Shown: in pieces, positions 1 through 5,209 of the stretch
Position numbering within the stretch: the stretch's first letter is position 1
Layout: each line of letters begins with the position of its first letter
Source of the DNA: an uncultured Caryophanales bacterium
GTDB taxonomy: Bacteria > Bacillota_I > Bacilli_A > RF39 > UBA660
DNA length: 7,764 nucleotides
Assembly (NCBI GenBank): GCA_937897245.1
Contig: CALCBO010000143.1
Location: 1 to 7,764, forward strand
Direction: 5' to 3'
Translations under genes and position numbers: made by a program
The notes under the pieces: model-generated
What the model was told of the DNA's origin: nothing
Seen by the model: only the letters and a program-made list of their open reading frames with translations
Databases searched by the model: none

Positions 1-17
1 TTTTACCCTTCTATCCC

Positions 18-203
18 TTATATGTGATTTTTTTCGTAAAGTGGCGGAAATTTCTCCAAAACATCTTCCATAATATAAGTGCGGAGATTTCCGATATGCG
101 CAAAGTGGTACACTGTAGGACCACAGGTATACATTTTTACAACATCCGGGGAATTGGGTTGAAATAATTCTTTTTTATGGGTAGCAGAGTTATAAAGATA
201 CAT
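18..203 (-). CDS. cysS: Cysteinyl-tRNA synthetase, N-terminal fragment (reading frame broken)
   Basis: The first 50 or so residues match the start of class I cysteinyl-tRNA synthetase, which charges tRNA-Cys in the cytoplasm. The order is M-Y-L-Y-N-S, then the zinc-ligand motif M-Y-T-C-G-P-T-V-Y, then the HIGH-type ATP motif H-I-G-N-L-R-T-Y, then E-D-V-L-E-K. The start at 203 is chosen because GGAGG (215-211) sits 7 bases upstream and the T-box leader ends there; the upstream in-frame extension lies inside the leader. After L-E-K-F (about position 50) homology stops and the frame closes at 18-20 after only 61 residues; the full enzyme is about 460. In the next frame the residues R-H-F-T-K-K-I-T could be the expected continuation, so a 1-2 base frameshift is likely. 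This is either a real pseudogene or a sequence error near a contig end. Identity as cysS is confident; intactness is not. Confidence 0.8.
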   Translation of the reverse strand: MYLYNSATHKKELFQPNSPDVVKMYTCGPTVYHFAHIGNLRTYIMEDVLEKFPPLYEKNHI

Positions 204-215
204 ATAAATTCCTCC

Positions 216-414
216 AATCAAAAAATGCCTCTTGCGCCTAAGGCACAAGAGGCGGGTCAAAAAAACTCGCGGTTCCACTCTCATTTTTTACTCAATCAGG
301 ATTCGCTCCCGGGCGCACATTCACAAATCGACACCGCCCGGACTCACAGCCTATGATCCGGACTCTCTGAAGGATAAAACTTGCTACTATTCCCATTCAC
401 AGCGATATTTAGTT
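216..414 (-). promoter_or_regulatory. T-box leader (tRNA-Cys sensing) of cysS
   Basis: Read on the minus strand, this leader has the stem I features of a T-box riboswitch (GGGAATAGTAG, then AGAGAGTCCGG, then GTGAGTCCGG) and the T-box core AGAGTGGAACCGCG at 281-268. A rho-independent terminator follows just before the cysS ribosome site. T-boxes bind uncharged tRNA through a specifier codon and switch the terminator to an antiterminator. A TGC (Cys) triplet at 317-315, in GTGAATGTGCGCCC, lies where the specifier is expected and agrees with cysS downstream. The T-box call is strong; the exact specifier is inferred. Confidence 0.88.
227..253 (-). terminator. T-box attenuator terminator
   Basis: A 12-bp hairpin with one C/A mismatch and a 3-base loop (arms 227-238 and 242-253) is followed on the minus strand by a T run at 226-221. 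It lies between the T-box core and the cysS ribosome site, as expected for the terminator that a T-box leader disrupts. Confidence 0.85.
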
Positions 415-420
415 TGTTTT

Positions 421-449
421 ATTTTACAACTCCATACTAATTTTGTCAA
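421..449 (-). promoter_or_regulatory. Sigma-A promoter of the T-box/cysS transcript
   Basis: On the minus strand TTGACA (449-444) and TAAAAT (426-421) are separated by exactly 17 bases. Transcription would start near 414, just ahead of T-box stem I. Confidence 0.75.
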
Positions 450-492
450 GCATTCCACCATTTGTTGACAGCATAATGTCCCACCGGGCAGA

Positions 493-521
493 TTGACAGA
501 ATGGGCATAATATATTATAAT
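493..521 (+). promoter_or_regulatory. Consensus sigma-A promoter of the lipoprotein gene
   Basis: TTGACA (493-498) and TATAAT (516-521) are separated by 17 bases, a perfect consensus vegetative promoter. Predicted transcription start is near 528, about 38 bases before the ATG at 566. It diverges from the cysS promoter 44 bases away. Confidence 0.8.
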
Positions 522-565
522 TCAAATAATCATTCCTATCCCTAAACAAAGAAAGGATGGAGATT

Positions 566-1774
566 ATGAAAAACATACTTTGTGTTCTAATCACTCTGTT
601 ATTGTTGATAAATATTACCGCTTGCGTTAAGCAACCGGTGCAAAACGATCTGGAAACGACTCCGACAACCACTGTGCCGACAGAAACAGCTGTCGACCCC
701 ACAGAGACCACAACTTTTGACGAAACATCTATTATCCCGCAACCAATGGTCTCTGTTTCATTACCAATGCAAAATGAAACGATCACTGACGACGAAGGCA
801 ATGTGTTGATGCATTATAATACGCAGTATATGATCCTTTCTGTGTCAGAGCAGGAAATTGCCGACCGTATCACTGTTGAATTTCTAAACCGTATCGATGA
901 AACACGTAGCACGAAAGAATCTATTCTTTCTTCTGCCAAAAGCGCCTATGCAGCAAACAGCAAAAATTGGACGCCTTACCAATATACAGTTGCCTACACA
1001 CCAAAACGGATCGATAACGGTGTTATGAGTTTACTGGGTTGTGATGTAAGTTACTTAGGCGCACATATCGATAAAGTATATCATTCTGTTAACTACAGTT
1101 TGTCAACCGGATACAATCTCTCCCTGCTCAATATCATAACAGGCAATGATAAAATTGAAATACTTTGCCAACTTGTTATAGATACTTTAACAGAATCAAA
1201 AGACCAATTATCTTTGCACGAAGATTTTGCTGAAACTGTTAAGCAGCATTTCTCCGGCAATGTTAATGATGCTTGGTTTTTCTCCGCCGAAGGTCTATGT
1301 TTCTTCTTCTCCCCTTATGATATTGCACCGTATTCTGCCGGTGTTGTTGTCGCGGAAATACCGTACGAGAAACTTACCGGCATCCTGAAAGATGATTATT
1401 TCCCCGCTGAACAAGCAAACGCACCTGGTACTATAGCAATTATGCCATATAGTTTGGAAAACCTTGACAAATTTGAAAGATATCCTGAGTTAAAGTTAAG
1501 CACAGGGAAAGACAAATTCATTATCAGTACGGATAAGGCAATCCATGATATAGCGATTTCAGTCGGTTCTCTTTCTGTTTCCGGAATGTATACAGAGTCA
1601 TATACTGCATATGCGCTTTCCGGTTTGACCTTAAAAGATGCTATCGTTGTAGAAGCAGACTTTAACAGTGATACTGTATTGCAAATTAAATATTATTCCG
1701 GCCATGATCTGATCATAGAGAATCTTGCTTTGAATGATACTACAAATCAGGTGGAAATTTTGCGAAACAACTAA
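566..1774 (+). CDS. Secreted lipoprotein with DUF3298/RsiV-like C-terminal region
   Basis: This 402-residue protein has a lipoprotein signal peptide: M-K-N, a hydrophobic core, and the lipobox I-T-A-C with the lipidated cysteine at residue 20. A Thr/Pro/Glu-rich linker (about 27-55) follows, then a globular domain. Residues about 170-275 read like DUF3298 (RsiV-type): N-Y-S-L-S-T-G, a D-A-W-F-F-S stretch, and F-F-F-S-P-Y-D-I-A-P-Y-S-A-G followed by V-A-E-I-P-Y. The start at 566 is preferred over the ATG at 557 because AAAGGATGGAG sits just upstream of 566 and overlaps the earlier ATG. The last 120 residues are unassigned. DUF3298 proteins occur in anti-sigma factors and as surface lipoproteins; no substrate is known to me. 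The gene stands alone between its own promoter and terminator, and its moderate GC matches cysS rather than the genes to the right. Confidence 0.8.
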   Translation: MKNILCVLITLLLLINITACVKQPVQNDLETTPTTTVPTETAVDPTETTTFDETSIIPQPMVSVSLPMQNETITDDEGNVLMHYNTQYMILSVSEQEIADRITVEFLNRIDETRSTKESILSSAKSAYAANSKNWTPYQYTVAYTPKRIDNGVMSLLGCDVSYLGAHIDKVYHSVNYSLSTGYNLSLLNIITGNDKIEILCQLVIDTLTESKDQLSLHEDFAETVKQHFSGNVNDAWFFSAEGLCFFFSPYDIAPYSAGVVVAEIPYEKLTGILKDDYFPAEQANAPGTIAIMPYSLENLDKFERYPELKLSTGKDKFIISTDKAIHDIAISVGSLSVSGMYTESYTAYALSGLTLKDAIVVEADFNSDTVLQIKYYSGHDLIIENLALNDTTNQVEILRNN

Positions 1775-1777
1775 TTT

Positions 1778-1806
1778 AATGCCCCCTCAAACGAGGGGGC
1801 ATTTTT
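1778..1806 (+). terminator. Rho-independent terminator of the lipoprotein gene
   Basis: A perfect 11-bp GC-rich hairpin (arms 1778-1788 and 1793-1803, 4-base loop) is followed by a T run. It begins a few bases after the stop codon. Confidence 0.92.
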
Positions 1807-1832
1807 ATGCAAAAAAATACTAGAAAAAATAT

Positions 1833-1939
1833 TATAGTAAAGTAACTTATAAATGATAGTATATTATTCATTCTACTTGTATTCATATAATAATGTAGCA
1901 ATAATATATGTACTAACTTTTTGAAGTTACACTACTATA
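1833..1939. mobile_element. MITE-like element 1 with IS630-type ends
   Basis: The left end TATAGTAAAGTAACTT (1833-1848) is mirrored by AAGTTACACTACTATA (1924-1939), an inverted repeat with 14 of 16 positions matching and TA at both tips. The left 32 bases (1832-1863) match the left end of the IS630-family element at 7376-7407 in 29 of 32 positions. At 107 bp without a gene of its own it looks like a non-autonomous derivative moved by that transposase. Its right end overlaps the start of the IS3 orfA. Confidence 0.72.
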
Positions 1940-2229
1940 ATTATTCATTTGATATAAAACTTAAAGCTGTAAAAATGTATTTATTAGAAGGGATTGGAAG
2001 TCCTACAATTGCAAAAGAACTTGGTTTGAGTTGTAATAAAAGAGTTCTTTTGTGGGTAAAAAGATATAATGAATTAGGAGAAGATGGATTAAAAGAACGT
2101 AGAGGTACTACTCGAGGATTACAAAAAGGTAGACCTAGAAAGCGAGAGCTTTCACTTGAAGAAGAAAATCAAAGATTAAAAGCAGAGGTTGAATTTTTAA
2201 AAAAGTTATTAATTCTAGAAAGGGAGTGA
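1921..2229 (+). CDS. IS3-family transposase OrfA (HTH subunit)
   Basis: OrfA binds the IS ends and supplies the N-terminal part of the OrfAB transposase. Residues about 9-60 form the helix-turn-helix typical of IS150-type OrfA: Y-S-F-D-I-K-L-K-A-V, then G-S-P-T-I-A-K-E-L-G-L, then V-L-L-W-V-K-R-Y-N-E-L-G. A basic stretch with G-R-P-R-K-R follows, then a C-terminal leucine-zipper-like coiled coil (E-E-E-N-Q-R-L-K-A-E-V-E-F-L-K-K-L). The only in-frame start is TTG at 1921 with no good ribosome site. The first residues, K-L-H-Y-Y-N, are encoded by the right inverted repeat of the MITE-like element, so the native start and promoter appear to be lost. Whether it is translated is doubtful. Confidence 0.85.
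   Translation: MKLHYYNYSFDIKLKAVKMYLLEGIGSPTIAKELGLSCNKRVLLWVKRYNELGEDGLKERRGTTRGLQKGRPRKRELSLEEENQRLKAEVEFLKKLLILERE
2199..2205 (+). promoter_or_regulatory. Programmed -1 frameshift site (A AAA AAG)
   Basis: The slippery heptamer A-AAA-AAG is in the correct phase of orfA. A -1 slip leads straight into the orfB frame with no stop before 2226, giving the OrfAB fusion used by IS3 elements. Confidence 0.85.
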
Positions 2230-3113
2230 TTCGTAAATCTAATATTTTTAAAGCAATATACCAATTAAAAAATACATATAATATAAATATCCTATGTAAA
2301 ATAGGTAAAGTTTCTAGAAGCGGTTACTACAAATGGCTTAATTCTAATAAAGATAACGATAAAGATTTTGATTTAAAATATAAAATATTGAAAGTATATA
2401 CTGACTCAAAGAAAGTTTATGGTTATAGACGAATTAAAATAGGATTATTTAGAGCCTACGGCTTAATTGTAAATCATAAAAAGATAATTAGACTTATGAA
2501 ATCTTTAAATATTAAATCTCTAATAAGAAGAAAAAGATTTAAGTACTATTCACCTAAAACTATTGATATGGGTAAAGTTGAGCCTAACTTATTAAATAGA
2601 GAATTTAACTGCAATGCTCCCAATCAAAAATGGGTTACAGATATAACTTATTTAAAATATGATAATGGTCGTAAAAGAATGTATTTATCTGCTATTGAGG
2701 ATTTATATAATAATAGAGAAATTATAGCTTATAAGATTAGTGATAATTTAGATATGTCATTTGTTGAACAAACCTTAGGAGAAGCCTTTAAAAAAGTTCA
2801 AAAGCATGAATTTAATAATTTGATTATACATAGTGATCAAGGATCTCATTATAAATCAAATATTTATAAGTCTATACTTAAGAAATGTGGTGTTAAACAG
2901 AGTATGTCGAGAAAAGGAAATTGTTATGATAATGCATGTATTGAAAATTTTTTAGGACATTTAAAGACAGAGTTAATTTACCAAAATTCATATAGTTCCA
3001 AAGATGAATTAATTAAATCAATAGATGATTATATATATTGGTATAATAACTGTAGATTTCAAGCTAAATTAAAAAATATGACACCTGTAGAATACAGGTG
3101 CCGTATGATTTAA
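2226..3113 (+). CDS. IS3-family transposase OrfB (DDE integrase domain)
   Basis: This is the catalytic part of the IS3 transposase, which cuts and joins IS ends as an OrfAB fusion. The N-terminal HTH_21-like region has S-R-S-G-Y-Y-K-W and V-Y-G-Y-R-R-I. The rve core carries the DDE triad: D139 in W-V-T-D-I-T-Y, D204 in H-S-D-Q-G-S-H-Y, and E240 in N-C-Y-D-N-A-C-I-E-N-F. The 35 residues between D204 and E240 are the expected spacing. The C-terminus, M-T-P-V-E-Y-R, is normal, so at 295 residues OrfB is full length. GTG at 2226 overlaps the orfA stop as GTGA, but the usual product is made by frameshifting at 2199-2205. A perfect 8-bp hairpin (3082-3089 with 3093-3100) lies at the end of the gene. 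Its AT-rich codon use matches the DNA to the right. Confidence 0.93.
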   Translation: MIRKSNIFKAIYQLKNTYNINILCKIGKVSRSGYYKWLNSNKDNDKDFDLKYKILKVYTDSKKVYGYRRIKIGLFRAYGLIVNHKKIIRLMKSLNIKSLIRRKRFKYYSPKTIDMGKVEPNLLNREFNCNAPNQKWVTDITYLKYDNGRKRMYLSAIEDLYNNREIIAYKISDNLDMSFVEQTLGEAFKKVQKHEFNNLIIHSDQGSHYKSNIYKSILKKCGVKQSMSRKGNCYDNACIENFLGHLKTELIYQNSYSSKDELIKSIDDYIYWYNNCRFQAKLKNMTPVEYRCRMI

Positions 3114-3130
3114 TATATAGTCTTTTATTA

Positions 3131-3158
3131 AAATGTCTACTTTTTAGGTATCAGTTCA
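3131..3158 (+). repeat. IS3 right terminal inverted repeat
   Basis: The sequence reads TGTCTACTTTTTAGG then TATCAGTTCA, the usual style of IS150-group right ends. It marks the outer edge of the IS. No matching left repeat was found, so target duplication cannot be checked. Confidence 0.65.
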
Positions 3159-3160
3159 AA

Positions 3161-3197
3161 ATTACTGACTTTCACTCGGATATTTAAATTATATCAT
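3161..3197 (+). repeat. Upstream box, copy 1
   Basis: A 37-base stretch repeated at 4988-5024 with 33 of 37 positions identical. The core 30 bases, ACTTTCACTCG followed by an AT-rich part ending TTATATCAT, match 28 of 30. It contains a short inverted repeat, GATAT then 7 bases then ATATC. Both copies lie 125-170 bases before a micro-ORF plus exported-protein pair, so it is a candidate shared regulatory site. This copy starts two bases after the IS3 right end. Confidence 0.7.
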
Positions 3198-3224
3198 ACA
3201 AATAATGTCAAAAATAGTCTTTTA

Positions 3225-3253
3225 TTGAAAACGTTTTTAAAGTATTGTAATTA
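3225..3253 (+). promoter_or_regulatory. Possible promoter of cassette 1
   Basis: TTGAAA (3225-3230), 17 bases, then TAATTA (3248-3253). A similarly placed TTGAAA occurs at 5052-5057 in cassette 2, but its -10 is weak (TGAAAT). The -35 conservation supports it; the AT-rich background makes chance matches easy. Confidence 0.35.
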
Positions 3254-3334
3254 TATAAATCAAACAATATATCCAATAAATAAAAAATGCAACACATTAT
3301 AACGAATATTTATAAAAATATGAGGTGAAAAATT

Positions 3335-3415
3335 ATGACAAGATTATTGACCACAAAAGATAATTATAATAGATACGACAATAAATATATAAAAATAGGA
3401 GATGACAAATTATGA
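3335..3415 (+). CDS. Micro-ORF 1, 26 residues, coupled to the exported protein
   Basis: This small ORF starts at ATG 3335 with a good ribosome site, GAGGTGA (3322-3328). Its stop overlaps the ATG of the next gene as ATGA, so translation is probably coupled. The product starts M-T-R-L-L-T-T-K, continues D-N-Y and ends K-I-G-D-D-K-L. It aligns with the micro-ORF at 5120-5209 at 15 of 26 residues with one 3-residue gap, and substitutions such as D/E and Y/F look like protein-level conservation. It has no signal peptide or membrane segment and many charged residues. Function is unknown: it could be a short partner peptide or simply a translated leader that loads ribosomes. I recognise no family. 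Confidence 0.6.
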   Translation: MTRLLTTKDNYNRYDNKYIKIGDDKL

Positions 3416-3816
3416 AAGGTTTATATAAAAAGATAAGTGCTATAGTATTAGCAGGAATGGTAGTATTTGGAGGTGTAGCTTTAGGAGGCGTACAAAAAGC
3501 TGATGCATCCGTTGGTTTTCTGGTAGGTATAAGCGAAGATAGTAAAAGAGATTATGAATTTGTTAAATATATGTGTCATTTATATGATATTCAAATTATT
3601 AAGTCGAGTAAAGATAGCTCTGTAATCGATAAATTTGTAAGAAAGGAATTCCCTAAAGTAAAAAGATTATTAAAGAACGAAAAAGAATTTAAAAGTGAAC
3701 AGAAAGCTGAATTTGATCAATATTTAAGGGATATAAGAAAAGGTGGAATGAAAGGTGCAAAAAAATTCCATAGAGTAAAGTTTGCAGATAGAGAGTATGT
3801 TCTTTTACTTAGATAG
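3412..3816 (+). CDS. Small exported protein 1 (paralogous family, unknown function)
   Basis: A 134-residue protein with a clear Sec signal peptide: K-G-L-Y-K-K, hydrophobic core, and A-D-A (30-32) as the cleavage site, leaving about 102 mature residues. The signal peptide is nearly the same as that of the gene at 5206 (K-K-I-S-A-I then L-A-G-M-V-V). The mature part is Lys/Glu-rich and largely helical in appearance. It ends with H-R-V-K (120-123) and E-Y-V-L-L (128-132), motifs found at exactly the same positions in the protein at 3963. No lipobox, sortase signal or transmembrane segment follows. The start is fixed by AGGAGATGA at 3397-3405 and by overlap with micro-ORF 1. No known family is recognised. 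Release to the medium or cell surface is inferred from the signal peptide. Confidence 0.85.
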   Translation: MKGLYKKISAIVLAGMVVFGGVALGGVQKADASVGFLVGISEDSKRDYEFVKYMCHLYDIQIIKSSKDSSVIDKFVRKEFPKVKRLLKNEKEFKSEQKAEFDQYLRDIRKGGMKGAKKFHRVKFADREYVLLLR

Positions 3817-3845
3817 TAAAGTAAGGAATTTGTAATTTAACTTAG

Positions 3846-3884
3846 AAACTAAGAGAAAACTAATCCAAGTTTACTCTTAGTTTT
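3846..3884 (+). terminator. Rho-independent terminator after exported protein 1
   Basis: A perfect 10-bp outer stem (3846-3855 with 3874-3883), extended by an inner 5-bp stem (3857-3861 with 3868-3872), is followed by a short T run. It ends the micro-ORF 1 / exported protein 1 transcript. Confidence 0.75.
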
Positions 3885-3962
3885 ATATAATTTAGATTAA
3901 AAAATAAATATAAAAAACAACAAAAAATAATAAAAAATATATAAAAGATAAGGTTAAATATC

Positions 3963-4457
3963 ATGAAAAATTTATATAAAAAAATAGGTATTGGAGCAGT
4001 AGCATTATCATTAATCTTAGGTGGATATTTATCAAATGGATTAATTGCTAATGCTAACTCAGTTCAATCATCCAAAAAACTTAATGAAGTGGGAATTGAA
4101 GTTGGTAAAAGTGATAGACAAATTGTTAAGGGAGCAAAAGAAATATATGGATATGGAATAATGGGATTTTATGAAAATGGGGCAAGTATAAGGGATATTA
4201 ATGAATATTTAGAATGGTTCCCAGAAGATAAAGACAGGGTAAGCAAAGTTTTATGTGAGTTTAGAGACGGAAAAGAATTTTTACAAGATTTATATAAAAA
4301 TGGAGTAGCGGAAGGTGTTCATAGAGTAAAAATCGGATTAGATGAGTATATACTTCTATTTAAACAAGATTTAGAGTATGGAATTGACTGGAATCAACAA
4401 CGTGATAAATGGATTGATAATGACGGAAAAGATATAGAGGAAATAGATGACATATAA
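3963..4457 (+). CDS. Small exported protein 2 (paralogous family, acidic tail)
   Basis: A 164-residue protein with a Sec signal peptide (K-N-L-Y-K-K-I, hydrophobic core, A-N-A at 29-31 as the cleavage site). H-R-V-K at 120-123 and E-Y-I-L-L at 128-132 fall at the same positions as in the protein at 3412, which marks the two as paralogues. Unlike its neighbour it carries about 30 further residues rich in D, E and W, ending E-E-I-D-D-I. A weak ribosome site, AAGG (3950-3953), lies 9 bases before the ATG. No micro-ORF and no copy of the upstream box precede this gene, which sits behind the 3846-3884 terminator and so needs its own promoter or read-through. Function is unknown. Confidence 0.83.
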   Translation: MKNLYKKIGIGAVALSLILGGYLSNGLIANANSVQSSKKLNEVGIEVGKSDRQIVKGAKEIYGYGIMGFYENGASIRDINEYLEWFPEDKDRVSKVLCEFRDGKEFLQDLYKNGVAEGVHRVKIGLDEYILLFKQDLEYGIDWNQQRDKWIDNDGKDIEEIDDI

Positions 4458-4516
4458 AAGTTTTAAAACCGGCTTAACCGTATACTTAAATACAAAGGGG
4501 TATATTAAATATATAT

Positions 4517-4570
4517 AAAAATACTATTAAATTTATTTTCTAGCATTGAAAAAAATTTAATAGTATTTTT
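4517..4570 (+). terminator. Long-stem terminator after exported protein 2
   Basis: A perfect 18-bp AT-rich stem (4517-4534 with 4553-4570) with an 18-base loop ends in a T run on both strands, so it may act in both directions. Confidence 0.7.
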
Positions 4571-4584
4571 ATGTACATGGTGAT

Positions 4585-4702
4585 TATAGTAAAGGAACTT
4601 AATAATAAATGTACGTAATGTATATCAAACTAAGATTTATCCTAGAACTTATAAAATAGTTATAGATTACATATACGAACTTTTATAAGTTCGACTACTA
4701 TA
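4585..4702. mobile_element. MITE-like element 2 with IS630-type ends
   Basis: The left end TATAGTAAAGGAACTT (4585-4600) pairs with AAGTTCGACTACTATA (4687-4702), matching at 13 of 16 positions. The element is 118 bp. Its left tip follows the same pattern as element 1 and the IS630 left end. Its right tip (TATAGTAGT on the other strand) matches the right tip of element 1, so left and right ends can be told apart in both copies. No ORF of note lies inside. It appears older or more diverged than element 1. Confidence 0.62.
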
Positions 4703-4987
4703 TCTTTATTGTTCATTTGATACAATTTACTTATATACATAAAATTGGCATCAGCGATATTTCCAATTTATTCAAATTTAAATACTAAGTCGATAAGTTA
4801 ATAGCTTAATTTAATAAATAAAAAAAGCACCTTATTAGTAGGAACTTTGTCATATATATCCATAAATTCATTTATAATTTTTTTAACTTTTATATCTAAA
4901 CATATTGATATTACTAGCATTTAAAAGTTTCTTAAAGATTTTACATTTCTATAATTCCCCTTTAAATTAAAGCATACAATATTTAAT
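4703..4987. other. AT-rich intergenic stretch without a supportable gene
   Basis: Nothing here is convincing. A 40-codon minus-strand ORF (4920-4798) lacks a ribosome site and a recognisable family. The stretch may hold decayed mobile-element remains. Confidence 0.5.
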
Positions 4988-5024
4988 ATTACATACTTTC
5001 ACTCGAATATCTAAATTATATCAT
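4988..5024 (+). repeat. Upstream box, copy 2
   Basis: This is the second copy of the 37-base box at 3161-3197 (33 of 37 identical), 95 bases before micro-ORF 2. It keeps the ACTTTCACTCG core and the GATAT-N7-ATATC inverted repeat, apart from one change that makes the first arm AATAT with GATAT partly lost. Confidence 0.7.
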
Positions 5025-5119
5025 GAAAAAATTTTTAAAAAAAGTATTATATTGAAAATGCTTTCCTGCTAAAATGAAATCATAAAAAATAACAAATACA
5101 GAAAGATAGGTACTAGATT

Positions 5120-5209
5120 ATGAAAAAATTATTAACCATAAAAATAAATAGAGATAATTATAAAAAACGTAACGATAAATTTAAAAAAATAGGAGATGAA
5201 AAATTATGA
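5120..5209 (+). CDS. Micro-ORF 2, 29 residues, coupled to the exported protein
   Basis: ATG 5120 opens a 29-residue ORF whose TGA overlaps the ATG at 5206 (ATGA), the same arrangement as in micro-ORF 1. The product starts M-K-K-L-L-T-I-K, continues R-D-N-Y and ends K-K-I-G-D-E-K-L. It is the homologue of micro-ORF 1 with a 3-residue insertion and is very basic in the middle. The ribosome site is weaker (GATAGG about 9 bases before the ATG). An AGGAGATGA inside its 3' end serves the downstream gene. Function is unknown; repeated occurrence with the same coupling argues against chance. Confidence 0.58.
   Translation: MKKLLTIKINRDNYKKRNDKFKKIGDEKL

Larger units (their letters stand above)
1921..3158 (+). 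mobile_element. IS3-family (IS150-like) insertion sequence, left end missing
   Basis: It contains overlapping orfA and orfB with a frameshift signal, and a right terminus (3131-3158) of the IS3/IS150 type reading TGTCTACTTTTTAGG then TATCAGTTCA. The inverted partner, which would begin TGAACTGATACC, is not visible upstream. Instead orfA abuts MITE-like element 1. The copy is probably immobile unless supplied with ends elsewhere. Confidence 0.8.

Noticed and set aside
232..468. Plus-strand ORF across the T-box leader
   Set aside because: It is antisense to a well-supported T-box and cysS promoter, with no family resemblance.
424..801. Minus-strand ORF opposite the lipoprotein gene start
   Set aside because: It overlaps the promoter and coding start of the lipoprotein gene and shows low-complexity V/S/T residues typical of an antisense shadow.
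3813..3824. ATAGTAAAGTAA at the end of exported protein 1, resembling the IS630 end
   Set aside because: The match stops after 12 bases, covers a stop codon, and no inverted partner is found downstream.
4798..4920. 40-codon minus-strand ORF
   Set aside because: No ribosome site, no recognisable family, and such ORFs are expected by chance.
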